A DNA stretch of 60,838 nt, taken from assembly GCA_045561735.1 (NCBI GenBank), contig JBJKXC010000036.1:1-60838 (forward strand). The letters run 5' to 3'. The position numbers and the translations under genes are program-made. The stretch's first letter is position 1; each line of letters starts with the position of its first letter. Source of the stretch: UBA3537 sp045561735. GTDB taxonomy: Bacteria; Bacteroidota; Bacteroidia; Flavobacteriales; Flavobacteriaceae. This document shows positions 51,576 through 59,592 of this stretch, one piece after another. The notes beneath the pieces were generated by a model. The model saw nothing but the letters and a program-made list of their open reading frames with translations. It was not told the origin of the DNA and made no database searches.

Positions 51576-52073
51576 ATGAATAAAAAACACTTTGTTATAG
51601 CAATTATTATGATTTTGGCAGCTATTTCAAGACTTATTCCACATCCACCAAACTTTACGCCGGTCACTGCCATTGCACTGTTCAGCGGGTTTTATGTGAC
51701 GAATAAACTTCTTATTTATGCGCTTCCTATTGGAATCATGATGCTTTCAGATTTATTTTTAGGATTCTCAAGTATCTCCTATTTTGTATATGGTGCCTTT
51801 GTACTGGTCAGTTTCATTGGAACTCTCTCTAAAAATCCTAAAATTTTTAAAATCGTGCCCTGCATTTTATTGAGTAGTATCAGTTTCTTTATAATCACCA
51901 ATTTTGGCGTTTGGATACTTGGTGGTTACCCCAAAACGTGGACAGGCTTGGCAACATGCTATACAATGGCAATCCCTTTCTTTAAAAATTCTCTGATGGG
52001 AGGTTTTTTCTACACAGGAGTGATGATTTTATGTTATTTACTGAGTCGAAAAATCTTTTTAAGAACCGCTTGA
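51576..52073 (+). CDS. DUF6580 membrane protein, putative transporter
   Basis: This 165-aa protein with about five membrane helices (ISRLIPHPPNFTPVTAIALF with FSGFYV, and ALPIGIMMLSDLFLGF) belongs to DUF6580, annotated as a putative transport protein, similar to the S-component of ECF vitamin importers. The substrate is unknown. It starts 10 bp after the protease stop and is likely cotranscribed. Confidence 0.82.
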   Translation: MNKKHFVIAIIMILAAISRLIPHPPNFTPVTAIALFSGFYVTNKLLIYALPIGIMMLSDLFLGFSSISYFVYGAFVLVSFIGTLSKNPKIFKIVPCILLSSISFFIITNFGVWILGGYPKTWTGLATCYTMAIPFFKNSLMGGFFYTGVMILCYLLSRKIFLRTA

Positions 52074-52079
52074 GAATCC

Positions 52080-52931
52080 TTAAAATGTTCTAAATAAATT
52101 GAAACCAAAGTAAACATCTCCTTCTGACCAGTCTCCAGCGGCAGCGGTCATAGTGTTGATGGAATTCATGGGTTGTGAGTTAGAAAATAAGAGTTGGAAA
52201 ACATGACCACCCGTTTCAATATCGACTCCTATTCCAAGAGGATTATTGAAAATTGAAGCATCTGCTCTATTGAAATGATAGCCATAATCTATATTGATGG
52301 AGGTACGTTTGGAAACTTTATATCGACCGCCAAGACTGAGCGCGTACTGGGTATTTTCTTGTTGGTCATAAACAACTGTATTTTCATGAAAAATTGTAGG
52401 TGAAAAAAGCAAGGACAACGCATTGTTGAATTTTTTAGAAATTATAAGCTGGTTGAAATAGCCCATACGGTTGCTAAAGGATAGTGCTGGATAGACCTCT
52501 TTCCTTAGAGAAGAATCCAAAGTAATAGAACAATAATAGACCAATGTGAAAGGAAAATTCTTGGACTGTTTAATCAATCTTGATTTAAAGCCTAAATCAA
52601 AAGTTTTCTTGTATGAGGTTCTTGAAAAACTAATATTGGAGAAAGAATTTAAACCATAAATAAAATTTAATCGAGTTACCGCATCGTCTAATCCAAAGAA
52701 ATTATCAAAACCATATTTGATACTTCCAAACCTATGGGAAACCGAAAAAGAAAGTTCTTTTGCCGAAACGAGTTTGGTAGACTCAAAATTGACAACTTTC
52801 AAGCTCTTAAACGCAGCAGAGACCCCTTGACTGCTATCTTGGTAATCAATTGCCTTTAATAAATCGGATTGAGCATTTAAACAGTGGTTAAAAAACAACA
52901 GACACAGAAAAATTTTAATAGCTAATTTCAT
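52080..52931 (-). CDS. DUF5777-family beta-barrel outer-membrane protein
   Basis: This 283-aa protein has a signal peptide (IFLCLLFFNHCLNAQS), then alternating strands (KELSFSVSHRFGSIKYGFDN, FGLDDAVTRLNFIYGLN) and ends in an aromatic residue (GFNLFRTF), as outer-membrane barrels do. DUF5777 barrels are usual partners of YceI and copper or cytochrome genes in Bacteroidota. It is the last of a run of four exported proteins on this strand. Confidence 0.82.
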   Translation of the reverse strand: MKLAIKIFLCLLFFNHCLNAQSDLLKAIDYQDSSQGVSAAFKSLKVVNFESTKLVSAKELSFSVSHRFGSIKYGFDNFFGLDDAVTRLNFIYGLNSFSNISFSRTSYKKTFDLGFKSRLIKQSKNFPFTLVYYCSITLDSSLRKEVYPALSFSNRMGYFNQLIISKKFNNALSLLFSPTIFHENTVVYDQQENTQYALSLGGRYKVSKRTSINIDYGYHFNRADASIFNNPLGIGVDIETGGHVFQLLFSNSQPMNSINTMTAAAGDWSEGDVYFGFNLFRTF

Positions 52932-52947
52932 TGAAAAGTTGGATTAA

Positions 52948-53313
52948 TTATTGATTCACGATCGAACAATCATTTAATTTATACTCCTGAAAAAGTTCAT
53001 CGTAACCAATAAATTTTCCCAAAAGCCTTAAAGTATCTCCAACTTTCACATCAGAAATACCATTTTTAAACTTACAAAATATTTTTTTATCAACTATTAA
53101 AGCAGATTTTTTAACTGTTGTTACAACTCCACTCAAAAGAATTTTGTTTTTTGATAAGTTTAATTTATTTGAGGAGTTATCCATTGAAGATTTATAAATT
53201 AATTCCGCAGAAGACAATTCAATTGAAGGCACTACTCGGTCTAAAAAAAAACATACATAAAAAGTGGTACTGACCAAAGCAAAAGAAATAATTAAAACCA
53301 CTAATTTTCTCAT
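52948..53313 (-). CDS. Small exported OB-fold (tRNA_anti-like) protein
   Basis: This 121-aa protein has an N-terminal hydrophobic segment (KLVVLIISFALVSTTFYVCF) and an OB-fold-like C-terminal half (KILLSGVVTTVKKSALIVDK, GDTLRLLGKFIGYDEL). It resembles the tRNA_anti-like exported proteins of Bacteroidota. Whether it is anchored in the inner membrane or processed is not clear. It lies between the barrel and the YceI gene. Confidence 0.7.
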   Translation of the reverse strand: MRKLVVLIISFALVSTTFYVCFFLDRVVPSIELSSAELIYKSSMDNSSNKLNLSKNKILLSGVVTTVKKSALIVDKKIFCKFKNGISDVKVGDTLRLLGKFIGYDELFQEYKLNDCSIVNQ

Positions 53314-53324
53314 AAAAGTAAGGT

Positions 53325-53879
53325 TTAATTAATTAAATTTTCTAAATCTAAATTTATTGAAACATAAATATTTTCGGGAATTTTACTGCGAACAATTCTA
53401 GGAACTTTTATATCAAAGTCTGAAACAACCAATTGAAATTCGCCACTAATACTAATGCGATTATTCTCAATTTCTACACTAAGTGGTATTTCATTAAGTT
53501 GTTTTTCAACCCCGTGAAAGGACAAAACTCCAGAAAAAAGACAGGTTTTTAAATCCTGAATATCAAAATTGGAAATTTTTCCAGTAAATGTGGCCTTGGG
53601 GTGAATTTCTGATTCAGCATAACTCTCATTGAAGTGTTCTTCCATGAGAGAATTTTTAAATGAAAAGCCTTTAACCAATGCCAAAACAGCAATTTCCCCA
53701 TCGTCAGCATTAAAAATGGCAGAGACTGCACTATTTTCAGCTTTTACTGGAACAAATGAATCAACTTTTGAATCAAATATTATGATTCCATTACGGGTCA
53801 AATATTGCTGTTGAGCCTGTAAATTTAACGGCACGATAAAACCAACAACAATCAGCAAAAAAGGTATAAATTGTTTCAA
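53325..53879 (-). CDS. YceI-family exported protein
   Basis: This 184-aa protein has a signal peptide (FIPFLLIVVGFIVPLNLQAQ) and a YceI lipocalin-like domain: LVKGFSFKNSLMEEHFNESY, HPKATFTGKISNFDIQDLK and FHGVEKQLNEIPLSVEIEN. YceI proteins bind isoprenoid-type lipids such as polyprenyl quinones in the periplasm. Its neighbours suggest a shared role in electron transfer or quinone handling. Confidence 0.85.
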   Translation of the reverse strand: MKQFIPFLLIVVGFIVPLNLQAQQQYLTRNGIIIFDSKVDSFVPVKAENSAVSAIFNADDGEIAVLALVKGFSFKNSLMEEHFNESYAESEIHPKATFTGKISNFDIQDLKTCLFSGVLSFHGVEKQLNEIPLSVEIENNRISISGEFQLVVSDFDIKVPRIVRSKIPENIYVSINLDLENLIN

Positions 53880-53892
53880 ATTATAGAATTAT

Positions 53893-54267
53893 TTATTCTG
53901 TCACAGTGATAGTTCCAAACATAGAAGCTACGTGCGGATCACATACAAATTGTGTAGCTCCAATCAGTGTAAATTCGTGCATAAACTGATAGCCTGCAGT
54001 ACTGATGTATCCAGAATCAAAGGATTCAACACCGGAAGTCGACCTTAGGTTATGGGTACCGCTTCCCCAAGTCCAACGAACGGTATCACCAACTTTTATA
54101 TTTAATTGTTGATTTGTACTAACGCTAGAGTTAGCCCAAAATAAATCATGTAATGTGGCAATAGGATCAATAACAATAGGATTAGCAGGATCTAAATCAG
54201 AAACACTGTCGTTTTCACAACTTGTGACTATAACAGCGAAAATTAAAAGGAGTGTTTTGTATTTCAT
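53893..54267 (-). CDS. Plastocyanin/azurin-like copper lipoprotein (cupredoxin)
   Basis: This 124-aa protein has a lipobox (IFAVIVTSCEND, Cys17) and a cupredoxin domain with WTWGSGTHNLRS and FVCDPHVASMFGTITV, giving the type 1 copper ligands His72, Cys109, His112 and Met116. It should carry electrons at the membrane surface. It is the first gene of the four-gene exported set. Confidence 0.9.
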   Translation of the reverse strand: MKYKTLLLIFAVIVTSCENDSVSDLDPANPIVIDPIATLHDLFWANSSVSTNQQLNIKVGDTVRWTWGSGTHNLRSTSGVESFDSGYISTAGYQFMHEFTLIGATQFVCDPHVASMFGTITVTE

Positions 54268-54340
54268 ATCGTGTTTTTTAACAAATATATTTGAAATGAG
54301 ACTTTAAAATTGTTAAAATATTGACAATTCTCTAAAGTGA

Positions 54341-57193
54341 TTACTTGCTTAAATACATTTTTCTCTTGGAGTACAAGTCGTAAAATTCATCATCTTTAAG
54401 GTTTTGTATGAATAAAATGCTCTCACCAGTACTTTTCATCTCTGGTCCCAATTGTTTATTCACATTCGGAAACTTATTGAAAGAGAAAACAGGTTGTTTG
54501 ATGGCATAGCCTTCCAATTGTGGGTTGAAATCAAAATCTGTGACCTTGTTGTGACCCAACATTACCTTGGTGGCGTAATTAACATAGGGCTCTCCATAAG
54601 CCTTGGCGATGAATGGAACCGTTCTAGAGGCTCTTGGGTTGGCTTCTATGATGTAAACCATGTCATCTTTGACTGCAAACTGAATGTTGATCAATCCAAC
54701 AGTATTTAGCGCAAGCGCAATTTTCTTTGTGTGGTCCTTAATTTGCTGAAGTACCAAGTCACCTAAGTTAAAGGGTGGTAAAGTCGCATTGCTGTCACCA
54801 GAGTGGATACCACAAGGTTCAATATGCTCCATAATCCCAATAATATAAACATTCTGCCCATCACATATAGCATCAGCCTCTGCTTCAATAGCGCCATCCA
54901 GATAATGATCCAATAGTAGCTTATTATTAGGAATTTTTCGAAGTAAATCGACCACATGGGATTCTAATTCTTCCTTGTTTATTACAATTTTCATGCCTTG
55001 GCCTCCTAAAACATATGAAGGTCTGACTAAAATTGGAAAGTTCAGTTTGTCTGCCACTTGTAAGGCTTGGTCCGCCGTTTCAGCCGTATCAAATTCTGGA
55101 TATGGAATGTTGTTGTCTTTTAATAAAGTAGAAAAGGAACCACGGTCTTCCGCCAAATCTAATGATTGATAACTGGTTCCCAAAACCTTAATACCATAAC
55201 GGTCTAACTTTTCTGCCAGTTTAAGCGCAGTTTGGCCTCCGAGTTGAACAATAACGCCTTCCGGTTTTTCATGCTGAATGATGTCGTAAATGTGTTCCCA
55301 AAAAACAGGTTCGAAATATAGCTTATCTGCGGTGTCAAAATCGGTTGATACTGTTTCAGGATTACAATTTATCATAATAGTTTCGTAACCACATTCAGCG
55401 GCAGCCAAAACGCCGTGAACACAACAATAATCAAACTCAATCCCTTGACCAATACGATTAGGGCCAGACCCTAATACAACAACTTTCTTTTTATCAGATA
55501 CAACACTTTCATTGTCTGTGTAGGTGTTGCCATCTTTAGTTGTCATTTCACTCTCAAAAGTAGAATAATAATAAGGCGTTTTAGCCTCAAACTCCGCAGC
55601 ACAAGTATCTACCAACTTATAAACACGATTGATTTGAAAGTCCATTCGTTTTTTATAAACTTCACTTTCCAAACAACCTAGCATATGGGCGATTTGACGG
55701 TCTCCGTAACCTTTTTGTTTAGCCTCTAAAAGAAGGGGTTTCGTGATGGTTTCAATTTCGAAATTCGAAATTTCCTTTTCAAGAAAATACAATTCCTCAT
55801 ATTGTTTTAAAAACCACATGTCAATTTTGGTGATTTCGTAAATTCTAGACAGCGGAATCCCCATTTGAATGGCATCATAAATCACAAAAACACGGTCCCA
55901 GCTGGCGTGTTTGAGCTTGCTAATGACTTGATCGTAGTCTTTATAGCCTTTTCCGTCGGCACCCAAGCCATTGCGTTTGATTTCTAAGGATTGTGTTGCC
56001 TTGTGTAAGGCCTCTTGAAACGAACGACCGATGCCCATAACCTCTCCCACAGCTTTCATTTGAAGCCCTAGTTCTCTGTCACTGCCTTCAAATTTATCGA
56101 AGTTCCAACGCGGAATTTTGACAATCACATAATCCAAAGTGGGTTCAAAAAGAGCAGAGGTTGATTTGGTGATTTGATTTTCTAGCTCGTCAAGATTATA
56201 TCCTGTAGCTAATTTCGCTGCGACTTTGGCAATTGGATAGCCTGTGGCCTTGCTTGCAAGTGCTGAGGAACGGGAAACCCGTGGATTGATTTCTATGGCA
56301 ATGATGTCCTCGTTTTCATCTGGACTTATAGCAAATTGAACATTACAACCCCCAGCAAAATCTCCAATGCTACGCATCATATGAATGGCCATATCGCGCA
56401 TTTTCTGATAGGTATTATCACTTAAGGTCATGGCAGGAGCTACAGTGATAGAGTCTCCTGTATGAATGCCCATGGGGTCCATGTTTTCTATGGAACAAAT
56501 TATAACAACATTATTGTTGTCATCACGAAGCAATTCTAATTCATATTCTTTCCAGCCCATAAGCGCCTTGTCAATCATGACCTCATGTATGGGTGAAATC
56601 TCAAGACCACGCTTTAAAAGTTCATCAAAATCTTCTTCTTTATGGACAATGGAAGCACCAGCGCCACCTAATGTAAAAGACGCTCTAATTACAAGGGGGA
56701 AACCAAATTCTTGTGCAATTTCCTTCCCTTTTAGATAGGAATTTGCCGTAGCTTGAGGGGCCATTGGAATATCAATTTTCAACATCAATTCTCGAAACTT
56801 CTCGCGGTCTTCTGTAATGTTTATCGCGTCAATATCAACACCAATAATTTCAACATTATAATCTTCCCAAATTCCTTTTTCATCTGCCTCAATACATAAA
56901 TTTAGAGCAGTTTGTCCGCCCATGGTAGGTAAAACTGCATCAATCTGTGGGTGATCTTTTAAAATCTTTAAAATGGACTTGGTATTTAAAGGCAACAAAT
57001 AGACATGATCGGCCATAGAGGGATCCGTCATGATGGTTGCTGGATTGGAGTTAATAAGAATGGTTTCGATTCCATCTTCTCGTAAGGATCGTAAGGCTTG
57101 AGACCCTGAATAATCAAATTCACAAGCCTGACCAATAATAATGGGCCCTGAGCCGATGATGAGAATGGATTTTAAATCGTTTCTTTTTGGCAT
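54341..57193 (-). CDS. carB: Carbamoyl-phosphate synthase large subunit CarB
   Basis: This 950-aa enzyme makes carbamoyl phosphate for pyrimidines and arginine. It has two ATP-grasp halves (each with a GSGP motif, SGSQALRSL and LGSGPNRIGQGIEFDYC, and ATP-binding loops such as VIRASFTLGGAGA and LVRPSYVLGGQGM). It ends YDLYSKRKMYLSK without the C-terminal MGS allosteric domain of the usual 1050-1080-residue subunit, the short type seen in flavobacteria. carA is not in the window. Confidence 0.96.
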   Translation of the reverse strand: MPKRNDLKSILIIGSGPIIIGQACEFDYSGSQALRSLREDGIETILINSNPATIMTDPSMADHVYLLPLNTKSILKILKDHPQIDAVLPTMGGQTALNLCIEADEKGIWEDYNVEIIGVDIDAINITEDREKFRELMLKIDIPMAPQATANSYLKGKEIAQEFGFPLVIRASFTLGGAGASIVHKEEDFDELLKRGLEISPIHEVMIDKALMGWKEYELELLRDDNNNVVIICSIENMDPMGIHTGDSITVAPAMTLSDNTYQKMRDMAIHMMRSIGDFAGGCNVQFAISPDENEDIIAIEINPRVSRSSALASKATGYPIAKVAAKLATGYNLDELENQITKSTSALFEPTLDYVIVKIPRWNFDKFEGSDRELGLQMKAVGEVMGIGRSFQEALHKATQSLEIKRNGLGADGKGYKDYDQVISKLKHASWDRVFVIYDAIQMGIPLSRIYEITKIDMWFLKQYEELYFLEKEISNFEIETITKPLLLEAKQKGYGDRQIAHMLGCLESEVYKKRMDFQINRVYKLVDTCAAEFEAKTPYYYSTFESEMTTKDGNTYTDNESVVSDKKKVVVLGSGPNRIGQGIEFDYCCVHGVLAAAECGYETIMINCNPETVSTDFDTADKLYFEPVFWEHIYDIIQHEKPEGVIVQLGGQTALKLAEKLDRYGIKVLGTSYQSLDLAEDRGSFSTLLKDNNIPYPEFDTAETADQALQVADKLNFPILVRPSYVLGGQGMKIVINKEELESHVVDLLRKIPNNKLLLDHYLDGAIEAEADAICDGQNVYIIGIMEHIEPCGIHSGDSNATLPPFNLGDLVLQQIKDHTKKIALALNTVGLINIQFAVKDDMVYIIEANPRASRTVPFIAKAYGEPYVNYATKVMLGHNKVTDFDFNPQLEGYAIKQPVFSFNKFPNVNKQLGPEMKSTGESILFIQNLKDDEFYDLYSKRKMYLSK

Positions 57194-57226
57194 TTTTAGT
57201 GGGTTGATTTCAGTAAAATATTTTTC

Positions 57227-57234
57227 AAATTTAA
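57227..57234 (-). promoter_or_regulatory. Candidate -7 box of carB
   Basis: TAAATTTG on the minus strand fits TAnnTTTG, about 33 bp before the carB ATG and just after the rpmH terminator. No clear -33 element. Confidence 0.45.
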
Positions 57235-57249
57235 ATAACCTTTAGATAT

Positions 57250-57280
57250 AAAAAAAGGCGTTACGAACAGTAACACCTTT
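57250..57280 (-). terminator. Terminator of rpmH
   Basis: AAAGGCGTTAC (57254-57264) and GTAACACCTTT (57270-57280) form an 11-bp stem (one G-U pair on the minus strand) followed by seven T. It separates rpmH from carB. Confidence 0.85.
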
Positions 57281-57303
57281 AATATATTAACAATTGTTAA
57301 TCA

Positions 57304-57462
57304 TTATTTTTTATGACGAATTTCAGAAGAAACACTCAACTTTTTACGTCCTTTTGCTCGTCTTCTGGATAAAACCTTTTTGCCGTTAGCAGAAGCCATT
57401 CTTTCTCTAAAACCGTGCTTGTTTTTACGTTTTCTTTTAGAAGGTTGAAATGTTCTTTTCAT
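57304..57462 (-). CDS. rpmH: 50S ribosomal protein L34 (bL34)
   Basis: This 52-residue, very basic protein reads MKRTFQPSKRKRKNKHGFR, then ERMASANGKKVLSRRRAKG, then RKKLSVSSEIRHKK. That is bL34 with a short C-terminal extension. Here it stands next to carB and not beside rnpA-dnaA, as is usual in flavobacteria. It has a clear promoter upstream and a terminator downstream. Confidence 0.97.
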   Translation of the reverse strand: MKRTFQPSKRKRKNKHGFRERMASANGKKVLSRRRAKGRKKLSVSSEIRHKK

Positions 57463-57543
57463 TTTATTTTATCTTTAAATCCGAAATTCCGAAATGGGAA
57501 TATATAAATTCTAAATTTGTAAAATCTTAAAATTATATTCGGG

Positions 57544-57574
57544 CAAATATACAAAGAGTTTTTAGTTCAACAAA
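57544..57574 (-). promoter_or_regulatory. Promoter of rpmH
   Basis: On the minus strand TTTG (complement of 57571-57574), a spacer of 19 bp and TATATTTG (complement of 57544-57551) make an almost perfect Bacteroidota promoter, fitting strong expression. The leader is about 75 nt. Confidence 0.75.
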
Positions 57575-57587
57575 TCTTATTTTAAAA

Positions 57588-57615
57588 TTGTTTTGTTTTG
57601 TTTTCATTACATTTG
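57588..57615 (+). promoter_or_regulatory. Promoter of the membrane/TPR protein gene
   Basis: TTG (57588-57590), a 17-bp spacer and TACATTTG (57608-57615) fit the Bacteroidota consensus, with a short leader of about 15 nt to the ATG at 57638. Confidence 0.65.
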
Positions 57616-57637
57616 TATTACATTTTAAACTGAAAAT

Positions 57638-58201
57638 ATGTTCAATAAAAATATCAAACTCATCTTGTTCATTGCATGCATTGCGTATGCAATCTATCAA
57701 TTTATAGAGTCTTACATAGGTAACGGCATTATGTTTGTTTTAATTGGACTTACTTTTTTGTTTTTGTATTATAAAAACGAATTCATTTTATTGGCGTTTT
57801 TAAAACTTAGAAAGCAAGATTTTGCTGGAACTGAAGCTTGGCTAAGTAAGATTAAAAATCCCCAATCTGCTCTGACTAAAAAGCAACAAGGCTATTACAA
57901 TTTTTTAAATGGAATCATGGTGTCTCAAACCAATATGAATGCCGCCGAAAAGTTTTTTAAAAATGCTGTGAATCTAGGACTCTCGATGGACCACGACCTT
58001 GCGATGGCCAAACTTAACTTGGCGGGGATTGCATTTACAAAACGACGAAAACTGGAAGCACAACGATTGCTTTCCGAAGCACAAAAGCTCGATAAAAGGA
58101 ACATGCTCAGCGAGCAAATTAAAATGATGAAGCAACAAATGAAAAAGGCCTCCATTCCCAACCAGCATTTTGGACAAGGAAACGCAGGTCGAAGACGTTA
58201 A
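57638..58201 (+). CDS. Membrane protein with TPR-like cytoplasmic domain
   Basis: This 187-aa protein has two N-terminal membrane segments (IKLILFIACIAYAIYQFI and GIMFVLIGLTFLFLYY) and then a helical repeat part (AEKFFKNAVNLGLSMDHDLA and LNLAGIAFTKRRKLEAQRLL), like tetratricopeptide repeats, with a basic C-terminus. It resembles flavobacterial DUF2892/TPR-type small membrane proteins. No function is known. It overlaps the convergent transglycosylase gene by 4 nt. Confidence 0.72.
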   Translation: MFNKNIKLILFIACIAYAIYQFIESYIGNGIMFVLIGLTFLFLYYKNEFILLAFLKLRKQDFAGTEAWLSKIKNPQSALTKKQQGYYNFLNGIMVSQTNMNAAEKFFKNAVNLGLSMDHDLAMAKLNLAGIAFTKRRKLEAQRLLSEAQKLDKRNMLSEQIKMMKQQMKKASIPNQHFGQGNAGRRR

Positions 58202-59127
58202 TTGTTTGTGTCAACACCATTCCTTTCTGGTATTTCAATGGTATATTTTTTTCTTGATTTATTATTTAAAAATGTCTCCCTCAACCAGGGATTATGAATT
58301 TTTAATTGCTTGTAATTAATACCAAACCCTTTAGCAAATTGCACAAAATCACTAACGGCTGTATCAATCTCCACTGAAAATGTAGGGGGGTAATTGTACA
58401 AGTCTGCATCCGTGTAATTAAAGCCATATTTCTTAGCATTGCTTGTAATTTCCTTGAGTGCTACAATTCTAAACACATAACGACCTGTTTCTTGTCCCAA
58501 CAACATATCGTAGTAATTATCGACCGATTGACGCTTTAACTCCGAGGCAATTCCATTCATTCCGGCGTTGTAAGAAGCTGCAGCCAGTGTCCAAGAACCA
58601 AATCGTTCTTTTGCTTTTAATAAGTATTTACATGCCAATGTGGTTGATAATATGAGGTTGTTACGCTCGTCAACATTTGCGTTAACTTCTAAACCATATT
58701 CTTTAGCAGTAGATTTCATTATTTGCCAAAATCCTTTCGCACCAGCAGGAGAAGTAACATTTTGTAGACCACTTTCAATTAATGCTAAATATTTAAAATC
58801 GTCTGGAACTCCGTAAGATTTTAAAATAGGTTCTATAATTGGGAAGTACTTGTGAGCACGTTTAAGCAATAGAAAGCCATTAGACTGCCAATAGGTGTTT
58901 ACCAAAAGTTCTCTGTCCATTCGCTCCTTTACATCTGGAAAACTTAATGGCATTAACTCACCCGAAAAGTCAAGTTCTTTTGGTAAAGGAACTGCATACA
59001 CATTATAATCAGATAATGGATATTTTTGAAAATTTTCTTTGTATGACTGAATTTTAAAAGACGAAGATGAAAGAATCAGTAAAACAATTGCAAATAGGAA
59101 AAAATAGGTGAATTTTAAACGAGACAT
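58198..59127 (-). CDS. Lytic transglycosylase, SLT family
   Basis: This 309-aa protein has an N-terminal membrane anchor or signal (FTYFFLFAIVLLILSSSSF) and an SLT (goose-lysozyme-like) domain with the catalytic Glu in FKYLALIESGLQNVTSP, then AGAKGFWQIMKSTAKEYGL and WTLAAASYNAGMNGI. It cleaves peptidoglycan, releasing 1,6-anhydromuropeptides. No LysM domain is present at the C-terminus. Confidence 0.93.
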   Translation of the reverse strand: MSRLKFTYFFLFAIVLLILSSSSFKIQSYKENFQKYPLSDYNVYAVPLPKELDFSGELMPLSFPDVKERMDRELLVNTYWQSNGFLLLKRAHKYFPIIEPILKSYGVPDDFKYLALIESGLQNVTSPAGAKGFWQIMKSTAKEYGLEVNANVDERNNLILSTTLACKYLLKAKERFGSWTLAAASYNAGMNGIASELKRQSVDNYYDMLLGQETGRYVFRIVALKEITSNAKKYGFNYTDADLYNYPPTFSVEIDTAVSDFVQFAKGFGINYKQLKIHNPWLRETFLNNKSRKKYTIEIPERNGVDTNN

Positions 59128-59182
59128 TTTGTAATAATTTTGTAAGCCACAATTTAAAAAAAAATCAACAACCGAGGAGCTG

Positions 59183-59199
59183 AGTATTAGGCTAATACT
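59183..59199. promoter_or_regulatory. 17-bp perfect palindrome between transglycosylase and GNAT genes
   Basis: AGTATTAG, one G, and CTAATACT are exact inverted 8-mers. The element lies in the divergent gap, 56 bp before the transglycosylase gene and about 97 bp before the GNAT gene. Operator-like, but 8-bp inverted repeats are not rare in AT-rich DNA. Confidence 0.35.
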
Positions 59200-59252
59200 G
59201 CTGTCTTAAATTGAAAAACTGTTAAAGTTCAGAAAATCAGTAGTTTTTTTTG

Positions 59253-59260
59253 TAAATTTG
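59253..59260 (+). promoter_or_regulatory. Candidate -7 box of the GNAT-like gene
   Basis: TAAATTTG fits TAnnTTTG, 35 bp before the ATG at 59296. No -33 TTG is found at the usual distance. Confidence 0.4.
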
Positions 59261-59295
59261 TATAGAATTTTTCCAACAAATACAAACTTATTGTT

Positions 59296-59592
59296 ATGTT
59301 AACGGCTTCAAATCTTGTGGACAATACCTTTTTGCGTCAGTATGAAGTAAAAATTGGTACCTATATGGCTACCATTGAATACTCACAACAAGAACGAAAA
59401 ATTTTTCTTACAAAACTCAACATTCCAGAGCATTTGGCTTCTCAGAAATTTTCTGAACATTTTATAAAAATTGTTTTAGAAAATATTAGCGAAAAAAACA
59501 TCAGCGTTGTACCAACAAGCCCTCCAATTGCAAAGTTTATCAAAAGAAATCGACGCTATAAAAAAATGTTACCAGTAGGTATTCGGATCTAA
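59296..59592 (+). CDS. Small GNAT-like N-acetyltransferase (YjdJ type)
   Basis: This 98-aa protein shows MATIEYSQQERKIFLTKLNI, PEHLASQKFSEHFIKIVLEN and SVVPTSPPIAKFIKRNRRY, the compact pattern of the Acetyltransf_CG (YjdJ/GTLF3B) family, in which C-terminal strand and tail match ...VVPxCPxxxxxIxRHPEY. The acetyl-CoA loop lacks the usual RGxG. Its substrate is unknown. It overlaps the convergent mtaB gene by 4 nt. Confidence 0.8.
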   Translation: MLTASNLVDNTFLRQYEVKIGTYMATIEYSQQERKIFLTKLNIPEHLASQKFSEHFIKIVLENISEKNISVVPTSPPIAKFIKRNRRYKKMLPVGIRI

